A DNA stretch of 30,589 nt from positions 1 to 30,589 of the forward strand of contig CAWULT010000049.1 of the NCBI GenBank assembly GCA_963923455.1, read 5' to 3'. Origin of the DNA: CAWULT01 sp963923455 (lineage in GTDB: Bacteria > Acidobacteriota > Vicinamibacteria > Vicinamibacterales > UBA2999). This document shows positions 23,260-30,353 of the stretch, in pieces (position 1 is the stretch's first letter; every line of letters begins with the position of its first letter). Position numbers and translations under genes: made by a program. The notes under the pieces are model-generated. The model did no database searches and was not told the DNA's origin. It saw nothing but the letters and a program-made list of their open reading frames with translations.

Positions 23260-24843
23260 TCACCTGATGGGCAGACCTCGCGCGGCGAGCGCCTTGCGAA
23301 GGATCTCGGCGGCGGCGGGATTCTCTTTCTTGCCGTTGGCGATGTACAGACCGCCGGCCACCGACAGCGGGGTCCATCCGAGCCGGTTCGTCGCGTTCAC
23401 CTCGGCGCCCTGCTCGATCAGGTACTCCACGATGGACGGCTGGTTGCAGATCACGGCTCCGTGCAGGGCCGTCATCCGGTCGAACCGCATGTCGCCGACA
23501 CCGAGCTCGAGCAGGTCCTGGATGTTGTCGGGATACCGCAGCAGCGTGTCCTCGGGCGTACCCGTCATCGGATAGTCGCCGAACGTGGTGCGCGCGTTCA
23601 CCGGGTTGCCGAGCTGCACGGCGAGCTTGACGGCATCGAGCCGCTCGGCCTCCGAGACCCCGGAAAAAGGCCCGGCCGTTTCCCCCTCGTAGTAGTCGAG
23701 GCACGCGGCCGCCATCAGCGGCGTCACGCCGTACTGGTTCGACCGCCTGGGGTCCGCCCCGGCCTCGGCCAGCACGCGCATCATCGGCGCATCGCCGTTG
23801 CGCGCGGCCAGGTAGAAGGGTGTGGCGCCCTTGTAGGTCAGGTAGTGCCGACCGATGGCGAGGTTCGGCGGGTTGCGGGCGAGGCCGCCACCCGGCGCGA
23901 AGCGGCGTTCGCCCCAGGAGATTGCGGCGTTCGGGTCGGCCCCCTTGGCCAGCAGCTTCCGGGCCATGTCGAGGTGCGACAGCTTGCCGCTCGGCCGCGG
24001 CACCGGCTGCGGGTCCTCGCCGTTCATGGCGAAATCGGGCGGCGCGCCCGGCTCGTGCAGCCAGACGACGACGTGCAGTGGGTGGCCGCGCTGATCCGGG
24101 GCGTTCGGATCGGCGCCGGCGTCGAGCAGCAGCGCCGCCAGGTCGAAGTCCGCGTTCAGGATCGCCAGGCTGAGCACGGGCGTGCCGTCGGGCAGGCGAT
24201 CGTTGGCCGTGCCACCGTGCTCGAGCAGGTACTTCGCCGTCTCGTACCGGTTGTTGCGCACGGCGAAGAGCAGCGGGGTGTACCCACCCTTCGACCGGAC
24301 GGTCACGCTGGCCCCGGCCTCGAGCAGCACCTTCACCGCCTCGGTGTTGCCCGCACCGGCCGCGAACATCAGGGCCGTCTGACCGCGGAACGCCTCGGCC
24401 CGGTCGACCGCGGCGCCGCGGCGGAGCAGCGCGAGCACGGCGTCGGGGCGCCCGTTGCGGGCCGCCGTCATCAGCGCGGTCTGCCCTTCTTCCGACACGG
24501 TGTTCGGGTCCGCGCCCGCGTCGAGCAGGCGGGTGATGACACTCGTGCTGCCGTTCTGCGCCGCCAGCGTCAGGGGCGCGACGTTGTAACGAGTCGCGGG
24601 CGTCGCCTTGGCACCCGTTGCCAGCAGGGCGTTCAGCAGCGCCAGGTCGTCCCGGTGGACGGCCCAGTGCACCGCCGTCGAGCCGTCTGGTGCCGCCGCG
24701 TTGGCGTCGGCGCCGCGGGCCAGCAGCGAACGCACCGCTGCAAGGTCCCCGGCCTTGACGGCATCGACGAGTGGTGGACCTTCAGCCGCGAGAATGGCGC
24801 AGGCGCCGAGCAGTGCGACGGTGAAGACGGCCAGTCTGCGCAT
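23260..24843 (-). CDS. Secreted ankyrin-repeat protein
   Basis: 527 residues. The signal peptide MRRLAVFTVALLGACAILAAEG is followed by about ten ankyrin repeats. Clear units include GDLAAVRSLLARGADANA, GSTAVHWAVHRDDLALLNALLATGA, GQTALMTAARNGRPDAVLALLRRGA, GQTALMFAAGAGNTEAVKVLLEAGA and GYTPLLFAVRNNRYETAKYLLEHG. A less regular segment (about 275-345) interrupts them, then three or four more repeats follow to the C-terminus. Ankyrin solenoids bind proteins; a periplasmic one suggests a scaffold or inhibitor. ATG 24843 precedes the signal and has GGGAG upstream. It starts 53 bp from the divergent DUF1592 gene with an overlapping promoter region, suggesting co-regulation. No enzyme domain is visible. 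Confidence 0.93.
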   Translation of the reverse strand: MRRLAVFTVALLGACAILAAEGPPLVDAVKAGDLAAVRSLLARGADANAAAPDGSTAVHWAVHRDDLALLNALLATGAKATPATRYNVAPLTLAAQNGSTSVITRLLDAGADPNTVSEEGQTALMTAARNGRPDAVLALLRRGAAVDRAEAFRGQTALMFAAGAGNTEAVKVLLEAGASVTVRSKGGYTPLLFAVRNNRYETAKYLLEHGGTANDRLPDGTPVLSLAILNADFDLAALLLDAGADPNAPDQRGHPLHVVVWLHEPGAPPDFAMNGEDPQPVPRPSGKLSHLDMARKLLAKGADPNAAISWGERRFAPGGGLARNPPNLAIGRHYLTYKGATPFYLAARNGDAPMMRVLAEAGADPRRSNQYGVTPLMAAACLDYYEGETAGPFSGVSEAERLDAVKLAVQLGNPVNARTTFGDYPMTGTPEDTLLRYPDNIQDLLELGVGDMRFDRMTALHGAVICNQPSIVEYLIEQGAEVNATNRLGWTPLSVAGGLYIANGKKENPAAAEILRKALAARGLPIR

Positions 24844-24880
24844 GAGTTCGCTCCCGCCGGGCTCGCCCGGCCAACGCGGG

Positions 24881-24888
24881 TATATTAT
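24881..24888. promoter_or_regulatory. Overlapping divergent -10 elements TATATTAT
   Basis: The only AT-rich octamer in the 53-bp gap between the ankyrin (-) and DUF1592 (+) genes. On the plus strand TATATT ends 10 nt before the ATG (nearly leaderless). On the minus strand TAATAT within ATAATATA is a good -10 with a leader of about 35 nt. No clear -35 elements are seen. Confidence 0.5.
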
Positions 24889-24896
24889 GCGGCGCC

Positions 24897-27281
24897 ATGG
24901 CACGACGGTGGTCTGCGGCCGGTCTCGCGCTCACCGGGCTCGGTCTGGCCCTGCTCGGCGGAGCCTCGACGGGGTCCGTCCGGGCCCAGGCCCAGGCTCC
25001 GGCCGCTTCGGCAGAGGCAACCCTCAGACAGTACTGCGTGACCTGCCACAACGAGCGGCTGAAGACGGCCGGGCTCGTGCTCGACCCGACCGGCGTGGCG
25101 CGGCCCGGCGCGCAGGCCGAGACCTGGGAGAAGGTGCTGCGCCAGCTGCGCGCCGGCACCATGCCCCCGCCCGGGAGCCCGCGGCCACCGCAGGCCTTCT
25201 ATGCCAGCACCACGGCCCAGCTGACCCGCGAGCTCGAGGCGAGCGCCGCCGCGCGGCCGAACCCGGGTCCGCTGCCGCTGGCGCACCGGCTGACCCGCAC
25301 CGAATACGCCAACGCGATTCGCGACCTCCTGGCGCTGCCCGCGCTGCCCAAGGAGCTCGACTACACGACGCTGCTGCCGGCGGACAACGCCAGCAGCGGC
25401 TTCGACAACCTGGCCGACACGCTGTTCGTGTCGCCGGCGGCGATGGAGCGCTATCTCGCCGCCGCGCGCAAGATCAGCCGGGTGGCTGTGGGCGATCCGT
25501 CGATGGGGGTGCTGGTGAACACCCACCTGACGCCGGGACGGCGGCCTCAGGACGCCCGCCAGGACGCCCTGCCCTTCGGCACGCGCGGCGGCCTCGCGAT
25601 CGACGGCTACTTTCCCCTGACGGGCGAGTACGAGTTCGAGGTGCAGACGACCAACGCGACGCGGGAGCCCCACCAGCTCGAACTGAGCATCGACGGCGCC
25701 CGCAAGGCCATGGCCCCGCTGCCGCTCGGGTCGGCCCCGGCAGCCGACGAGGACGCGCGGAACCGCGGCCGGTTCCGCCTCGCCGTGCCCGCGGGCGCGC
25801 ATGGGGTCGGTGTCACGTTCCTGGAGCGCAGCGAGGCGCTCTCGGAAGCCCCGCTGCGCCCGCCGGGCCGCAATCGCGGCGCGCTGCCGGCGGTAATCTC
25901 GGTGACCATCACGGGGCCCTTCAACCCGACGGGGCCAGGCGACACGCCCGCGCGGCAGCGCCTGTTCATCTGCCGGCCAGCCAGGGCGGCCGAGGAGTCG
26001 GCATGCGCCGACCGCATCCTCAAGACGCTGCTGCGCCGCGCGTACCGACGCGACGTCACGGCCGCCGACCTGCGCCCGATTCGGCGCTTCTACGACGCCG
26101 GACGCGCCGAGCGCGATTTCGATCTCGGCATCCAACGGGCCCTCGAACGCGTGCTGGTCAGCCCGCAGTTCCTGTTCAGGATCGAGCAGGAACCGGCCGG
26201 CGCGGCGCCCGGCACGGTCGCGCGCATCAGTGACGTCGAGCTGGCCTCGCGCCTCTCGTTCTTCCTGTGGTCCAGCATCCCGGATGACGAACTGCTCGAC
26301 GCGGCCGCATCCGGCACCCTGCGTCAGCCCGCGGTGCTGCGCCAGCACGTCACCCGGATGCTGGCCGACCCGCGCAGCCGGTCGCTCGTCACCAACTTCG
26401 CGGCCCAGTGGCTCTTCCTGCGCGACGTCGAGACCAAGGAGCCGGACATCTACCTGTTCCGCGAGTACGACGAAGGGCTGCGGGCCGCCTTCGTCCGCGA
26501 AACGGAGCTCTTTCTCGACAGCATCCTGCGCGAGAACCGCAGCGTGCTCGAGCTGCTGACGGCCAACTACACGTTCGTCAACGAGAGCCTGGCCAGGCAC
26601 TACGGTATCCCGCACGTCACCGGCAGCCACTTCCGGCGCGTGACGCTGCCCGACGACAGCCCCCGCCGCGGCCTGCTCGGGCACGGCAGCATCCTGTCGA
26701 TCACCGCCTACTCCACGCGCACCTCGGCCGTGCTGCGCGGCAAGTACGTCCTGGAAAACCTGCTGGCGTCGCCGCCCCCGCCGCCTCCGCCGAACGTGCC
26801 GTCGCTGACCACCGAGAAGTCGGGCCAGCCGCTGTCGATGAAGGAGGCGATGCAGCTGCACCGCGCCAACCCGGCGTGCGCCGCCTGCCACGCCAAGATG
26901 GACCCGATCGGCTTCGCTCTCGAGAACTTCGACGCCATCGGCCGGTGGCGCGCGGACGAGAACGGTCGTCCCCTCGACGTCGTGAGCGCCCTGCCGGACG
27001 GCACGAAGGTCGACGGCGTGGAAGGCGTCCGGCAGCTCGTGCTGCGCGATCCGGCCCTGTTTGTCGAGGCCATGACCGGCAAGCTCCTGATGTACGCACT
27101 CGGGCGCAACGTTCAGTATTACGATCAGCCGGCGGTTCGCGCGATCGCCAGGGACGCCGCCCGCCAGAACTACACGTTCGCGGCGCAAGTGCTGGGCGTG
27201 GTGGGCAGTACCCCGTTCCAGTACCGGCTGGCCGCGGGGGCGCGGCCAGACGACAGCCAGGGAGCACGGAGAGAGCGATGA
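24897..27281 (+). CDS. Secreted DUF1592-family c-type cytochrome protein, complete
   Basis: 794 residues. After a signal peptide (MARRWSAAGLALTGLGLALLGG) comes a heme motif CVTCH at 47-51 with the KTAGLVLDP that follows it in this family. Then come DUF1587 (LTRTEYANAIRDLLALP), the beta-rich middle, DUF1595 (DRILKTLLRRAYRRDVT), DUF1592 (ELASRLSFFLWSSIPDDELL), DUF1588 with a proline run and a second heme motif CAACH at 661-665 (AKMDPIGFALENFDAIG), and DUF1585 at the C-terminus (MTGKLLMYALGRNVQYYD). It is a periplasmic protein, probably diheme. Such proteins usually pair with DUF1552, as here: its stop overlaps the DUF1552 start by 4 nt. The biochemical role is not established. No Shine-Dalgarno sequence lies before the ATG. 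Confidence 0.93.
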   Translation: MARRWSAAGLALTGLGLALLGGASTGSVRAQAQAPAASAEATLRQYCVTCHNERLKTAGLVLDPTGVARPGAQAETWEKVLRQLRAGTMPPPGSPRPPQAFYASTTAQLTRELEASAAARPNPGPLPLAHRLTRTEYANAIRDLLALPALPKELDYTTLLPADNASSGFDNLADTLFVSPAAMERYLAAARKISRVAVGDPSMGVLVNTHLTPGRRPQDARQDALPFGTRGGLAIDGYFPLTGEYEFEVQTTNATREPHQLELSIDGARKAMAPLPLGSAPAADEDARNRGRFRLAVPAGAHGVGVTFLERSEALSEAPLRPPGRNRGALPAVISVTITGPFNPTGPGDTPARQRLFICRPARAAEESACADRILKTLLRRAYRRDVTAADLRPIRRFYDAGRAERDFDLGIQRALERVLVSPQFLFRIEQEPAGAAPGTVARISDVELASRLSFFLWSSIPDDELLDAAASGTLRQPAVLRQHVTRMLADPRSRSLVTNFAAQWLFLRDVETKEPDIYLFREYDEGLRAAFVRETELFLDSILRENRSVLELLTANYTFVNESLARHYGIPHVTGSHFRRVTLPDDSPRRGLLGHGSILSITAYSTRTSAVLRGKYVLENLLASPPPPPPPNVPSLTTEKSGQPLSMKEAMQLHRANPACAACHAKMDPIGFALENFDAIGRWRADENGRPLDVVSALPDGTKVDGVEGVRQLVLRDPALFVEAMTGKLLMYALGRNVQYYDQPAVRAIARDAARQNYTFAAQVLGVVGSTPFQYRLAAGARPDDSQGARRER

Positions 27282-28633
27282 CATTCCTCACCCGGAAGAC
27301 GCTGACCCGCCGGACGCTCCTCAGGGGCATGGGGGCGAGCATCGCCCTGCCGCTGCTCGACGCGATGGTGCCGGCCCTGTCGGCGCAGGCCGCGAAGGCG
27401 GCGAAGGCCCCGACGCGCCTCGGCTTCGTCTATGCGGCGCACGGCGTCATTCACTCCGAGTGGAATCCACGCCAGACCGGCCGGGGCTACACGCTGTCGC
27501 CCAACCTCGAGCCGCTGGCCGGGATGCGCGACCACTTCAACGTCTTCACGAACCTGTCGCACCTCGAAGCCGACTCGAAAGGCGACGGCAGCGGCGACCA
27601 CAACCGTGCCGCCGCGGCCTGGCTGACCGGCGTGCACGCCTACGACCGCACCCGCCCGGGCGCCGAGATCCGGCTGGCGACCTCGGCCGACCAGATCGCC
27701 GCCCGGCACCTCGGCCGCGACACGCGCGTGCCGTCGCTGGAGATGACGCTCGACGCGGCCACACAGGGCGCCTGCGACTCGGGCGACTGCTTCTACGTCA
27801 ACACCGTGTCGTGGCGCAACGAGACGTCACCGAACGCCCCCGAGATCCACCCGCGTGTCGTCTTCGAGCGCCTGTTCGGCGACGGCGGCAGCGCCGACGA
27901 GCGCCGCGCCCGCATGCGCAACGAGGGCAGCATCCTCGACTCGGTGCTCGAGGAGACGAAGGCGCTGACCGCGCGGCTCGGCCGGTCGGACACCTCGAAG
28001 CTCGGCGAGTACCTCGACTCGGTTCGCGAGGTCGAGGAGCGGATCCAGGCCGCCGAGGCCAGCGTCGAGGAGTCGATCGAGCTGCCCGACCGCCCCATCG
28101 GCATCCCAGCCACGTTCGAGCAACACGCGACGCTGATGTTCGACCTGCAGCTGATGGCGTTCCGCAGCGACATCACGCGCGTGTTCTCGCTCATCATGGC
28201 GCGCGAGTTGAGCGGGCGCTCCTACAGCCAGATCGGCGTGCCGGGCAACCACCACCTGATCTCGCACCACCGCGAAGACCCGCAGCTCAAGGCGCAGAAG
28301 GCCAAGATCGACACGCACCACATGCGCCTGCTGAACTACTTCCTGGAACGGATGCGCGACACGCCCGACGGCGACGGATCGCTGCTCGACCACAGCGCCA
28401 TCCTGTTCGGCAGCGGCCTCGGCAACGGCAACCTGCACCGCCACTCGGACCTTCCGGTCCTGGTCGCCGGCAAGCTCCACGGCGCCTTCCAGACGGGCTA
28501 CCACTTCGGCCACTCGCCGGACACGCCGATGGCCAACCTGCTGGTGACGCTGCTCGACGGCGTGGGCGTGCCGATCACCACGCTGGGCGACAGTACCGGC
28601 CGCCTGCGGCTCGACCGCCCGCAGGCCGGCTGA
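27278..28633 (+). CDS. Tat-exported DUF1552 protein
   Basis: 451 residues. The N-terminus TRRTLLRGMGASIALPLLDAM (Arg11-Arg12) is a Tat signal of the type usual for DUF1552. The whole mature chain is a DUF1552 domain: RLGFVYAAHGVIHSEWNP, SGDHNRAAAAWLTG, VPSLEMTLD, ADERRARMRNEGSILDSVLE, LDSVREVEERI, FDLQLMAFRSDITRVFSLIMARELSGR, HHLISHH and LDHSAILFGSGLGNGNLH. The His-rich motifs and late Gly-Ser-Gly recall alkaline-phosphatase-like or DUF1501-like folds, but the activity is unknown. Its ATG overlaps the DUF1592 stop (ATGA), so production is coupled and a complex is likely. A Tat signal implies folding, and possibly metal loading, before export. Confidence 0.92.
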   Translation: MTFLTRKTLTRRTLLRGMGASIALPLLDAMVPALSAQAAKAAKAPTRLGFVYAAHGVIHSEWNPRQTGRGYTLSPNLEPLAGMRDHFNVFTNLSHLEADSKGDGSGDHNRAAAAWLTGVHAYDRTRPGAEIRLATSADQIAARHLGRDTRVPSLEMTLDAATQGACDSGDCFYVNTVSWRNETSPNAPEIHPRVVFERLFGDGGSADERRARMRNEGSILDSVLEETKALTARLGRSDTSKLGEYLDSVREVEERIQAAEASVEESIELPDRPIGIPATFEQHATLMFDLQLMAFRSDITRVFSLIMARELSGRSYSQIGVPGNHHLISHHREDPQLKAQKAKIDTHHMRLLNYFLERMRDTPDGDGSLLDHSAILFGSGLGNGNLHRHSDLPVLVAGKLHGAFQTGYHFGHSPDTPMANLLVTLLDGVGVPITTLGDSTGRLRLDRPQAG

Positions 28634-28683
28634 CGCGCCGGGGCGTGCGGCGGGACGCCCTGCCCGCCTGGCACGGACGCCGA

Positions 28684-28708
28684 CGCCGGCGGGCCGCGCC
28701 TGCCGGCG
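28684..28708. terminator. Bidirectional hairpin between DUF1552 and VOC genes
   Basis: A 10-bp stem with one G-T pair (CGCCGGCGGG with CCTGCCGGCG) and a 5-nt loop, in the 92-bp convergent spacer. There is no U-tract. It is symmetrical enough to serve both genes. Confidence 0.6.
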
Positions 28709-28725
28709 ACATTGAGGCCTCGCCC

Positions 28726-29547
28726 CTAGACGCCGCGCAGTTCCACGCCGATGCCGTCGCCGTCGCGGAAGCGCAGCAGCTTCTCGTCGCTCGACGGCAG
28801 CACGGTGACACCGATCGCCCCGAGCTTCCGGGCCACGGCCTTGCGATCGAACCCGGCCACGCGAACCCCGAAGTGCTCGATGTGCGGCATCTCGCCCGCC
28901 GCGGCCTTCTCGAGCCCCAGCCGCGAGCGGGCCACCGTGAACCACAGGCGATCCGGGTTCCGCTCCCGGGCCGTCTCGGGGCCGAAGAACTTCCGGTAGA
29001 ACGCCGCGGACCGCTCCAGGTCAGGCACGCGCAGCATCACGTGGTCGAGGCCGACGGCCTCGCAGATGGCGTCGTCCTGCGTCACGCGCGTCGACGCGAT
29101 GATGGTCGGCAGCAGGCCGCCAGGCGTCGCCATGAACTGCATCCGGATGCCATCGGGATCCGTGACGGCGTTGTAGCCGGCCCCGCCGGCCAGTGCGACG
29201 CCCTGCGCCTTCAGCTCCGCCCGCATCTCCTCGAGGCGGTAGTCCTCGACGGTGGCGCAGAAATGGTCCATGCGCGCCGGCGCCGCCCCGCTGCTGCCGA
29301 AGGCCACGTAGCCGATGCCCAGCCGGCAGTAATAGCGCAGCGGGGGCGCCATCTCCTGGAAGATCTGCGGGTCGAAGATCCGTCCGTAGAAGGCCGCGGA
29401 CTTCTGCGGATCCGGCACGGTGAACCCCACGTGCTCCAGCCCCGACGCCTTGAGCGGCAGCTGCGAGCCCTGCGCCAGCGCTGACGGCGCCGCCGCGCAC
29501 GCGAGAAGCGCCCCGAGGGCCTCGCGCCTGGTGAACAGTATCGACAC
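28726..29547 (-). CDS. Tat-exported protein with two VOC domains
   Basis: 273 residues from GTG 29547. AGGAGG is 6 nt before this GTG; a TTG six nt upstream is abutted by the AGGAGG and cannot be the start. The N-terminus has a Tat-like signal (TRREALGALLACAAAPSALAQ, Arg7-Arg8). Two VOC modules follow: LEHVGFTVPDPQKSAAFYGRIFD ... DPDGIRMQFM and LDHVMLRVPDLERSAAFYRKFFG ... DGDGIGVELRG, with HVGF/DHF and DHVM/EHFGV histidines that may bind metal. The Tat signal suggests cytoplasmic metal loading before export. Enzyme activity cannot be assigned. It is divergent from the molybdenum hydroxylase genes across 200 bp and convergent with DUF1552. Confidence 0.87.
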   Translation of the reverse strand: MSILFTRREALGALLACAAAPSALAQGSQLPLKASGLEHVGFTVPDPQKSAAFYGRIFDPQIFQEMAPPLRYYCRLGIGYVAFGSSGAAPARMDHFCATVEDYRLEEMRAELKAQGVALAGGAGYNAVTDPDGIRMQFMATPGGLLPTIIASTRVTQDDAICEAVGLDHVMLRVPDLERSAAFYRKFFGPETARERNPDRLWFTVARSRLGLEKAAAGEMPHIEHFGVRVAGFDRKAVARKLGAIGVTVLPSSDEKLLRFRDGDGIGVELRGV

Positions 29548-29568
29548 GGCCAACCTCCTGCAGCGCGC

Positions 29569-29574
29569 ATTCTA
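29569..29574 (-). promoter_or_regulatory. -10-like TAGAAT for the Tat-VOC gene
   Basis: The complement of 29569-29574 is TAGAAT, the same hexamer as before asnB. It would give a leader of about 15 nt including AGGAGG. No -35 match is seen. Confidence 0.4.
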
Positions 29575-29680
29575 CGGCGAATGGCCGCTGAGGGAACCGG
29601 CGCACGCCGTCGCACAGGACATCGCGGGGCTCCAGCAGCGCCGTCTCGCCTCTCTGCCCGCCAGCCGCCCGGCGCGTCCG

Positions 29681-29709
29681 TTGACACGAAACGCGGGCGG
29701 GTCTACAGT
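29681..29709 (+). promoter_or_regulatory. Sigma-70 promoter for the [2Fe-2S]/Mo hydroxylase operon
   Basis: A perfect TTGACA (29681-29686), a 17-bp spacer and TACAGT (29704-29709). The predicted start is near 29716, giving a leader of about 32 nt that contains GGAG 5 nt before the ATG. This is the only near-consensus promoter I found in the window. Confidence 0.75.
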
Positions 29710-29747
29710 CCGCTCGCACCCCGCGGACAATTTCCCTCGGAGACGGT

Positions 29748-30353
29748 ATGGACCCAGTCACCCGACGAACGTTCATCAAGAGCGTGATCGCGGCCGGCGC
29801 GGCAGCCTCGTCCGCCGCGTACCTTTTTCGCGGGCCCGGGGCCGCCCTGGGCCAGACGTCGGCGCCTGGGGCCGTCGAACGGCTGATCTCGCTGACGGTG
29901 AACGGGCAGACCCGCCGCGTGGACGTCATGAAGCAGGAAACCCTGGCCATGACGCTGCGCTACAAGCTGGGGCTGACCGGCACCAAGCTGGGCTGCGACC
30001 GCGCCGAGTGCGGCGCCTGCACGGTGCTCATCGACGACGTGCCGCACTACTCGTGCTCGGTGCTGACGCACACCGTCCGCACGAAAGCCGTCACGACCAT
30101 CGAGGGACTGGCCGCCGCCGACGGCACGTTGCACCCCCTCCAGCGGGGCGTCGTCGAGGAGCAGGGATTCCAGTGCGCCTTCTGCATGCCCGGCTTCGTG
30201 ATGTCGGCCGTCGGCTGCCTGAAGGTGAACCCCAACCCGACGCGTGACGAACTGGCGCACGGCGTCTCCGGCAACCTGTGCCGGTGCCAGGACTACGACA
30301 AGATCCTGACGGCGCTGCTCAAGGGCGCCGCCTACATGCGGGGGACGGCGTAA
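29748..30353 (+). CDS. Tat-exported [2Fe-2S] subunit of a molybdenum hydroxylase
   Basis: 201 residues. The Tat signal TRRTFIKSVIAAGAAA (Arg6-Arg7) precedes a plant-ferredoxin-like domain with Cys83, Cys88, Cys91 and Cys103 (cluster 1) and a helical domain with Cys143, Cys146, Cys178 and Cys180 (CAFC ... CRC, cluster 2). All eight ligands are present. This is the small subunit of xanthine-oxidase-family hydroxylases such as isoquinoline 1-oxidoreductase, nicotinate dehydrogenase or periplasmic aldehyde oxidase. It shuttles electrons from the Mo centre. No FAD subunit gene lies between it and the large subunit, so a periplasmic cytochrome may be the acceptor. A strong promoter lies upstream, and its stop overlaps the next start by 1 nt (TAATG). 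Confidence 0.94.
   Translation: MDPVTRRTFIKSVIAAGAAASSAAYLFRGPGAALGQTSAPGAVERLISLTVNGQTRRVDVMKQETLAMTLRYKLGLTGTKLGCDRAECGACTVLIDDVPHYSCSVLTHTVRTKAVTTIEGLAAADGTLHPLQRGVVEEQGFQCAFCMPGFVMSAVGCLKVNPNPTRDELAHGVSGNLCRCQDYDKILTALLKGAAYMRGTA

Noticed and set aside
26408..27277. An N-terminal extension of the DUF1552 protein into the DUF1592 gene
   Set aside because: DUF1552 starts with its Tat signal at 27278, coupled to the previous stop; the extension is an off-frame reading of DUF1592.
24885..27284. A nearly 800-codon open frame antisense to the DUF1592 gene
   Set aside because: The plus-strand protein has both heme motifs and all family domains. The antisense product is a composition-driven shadow.
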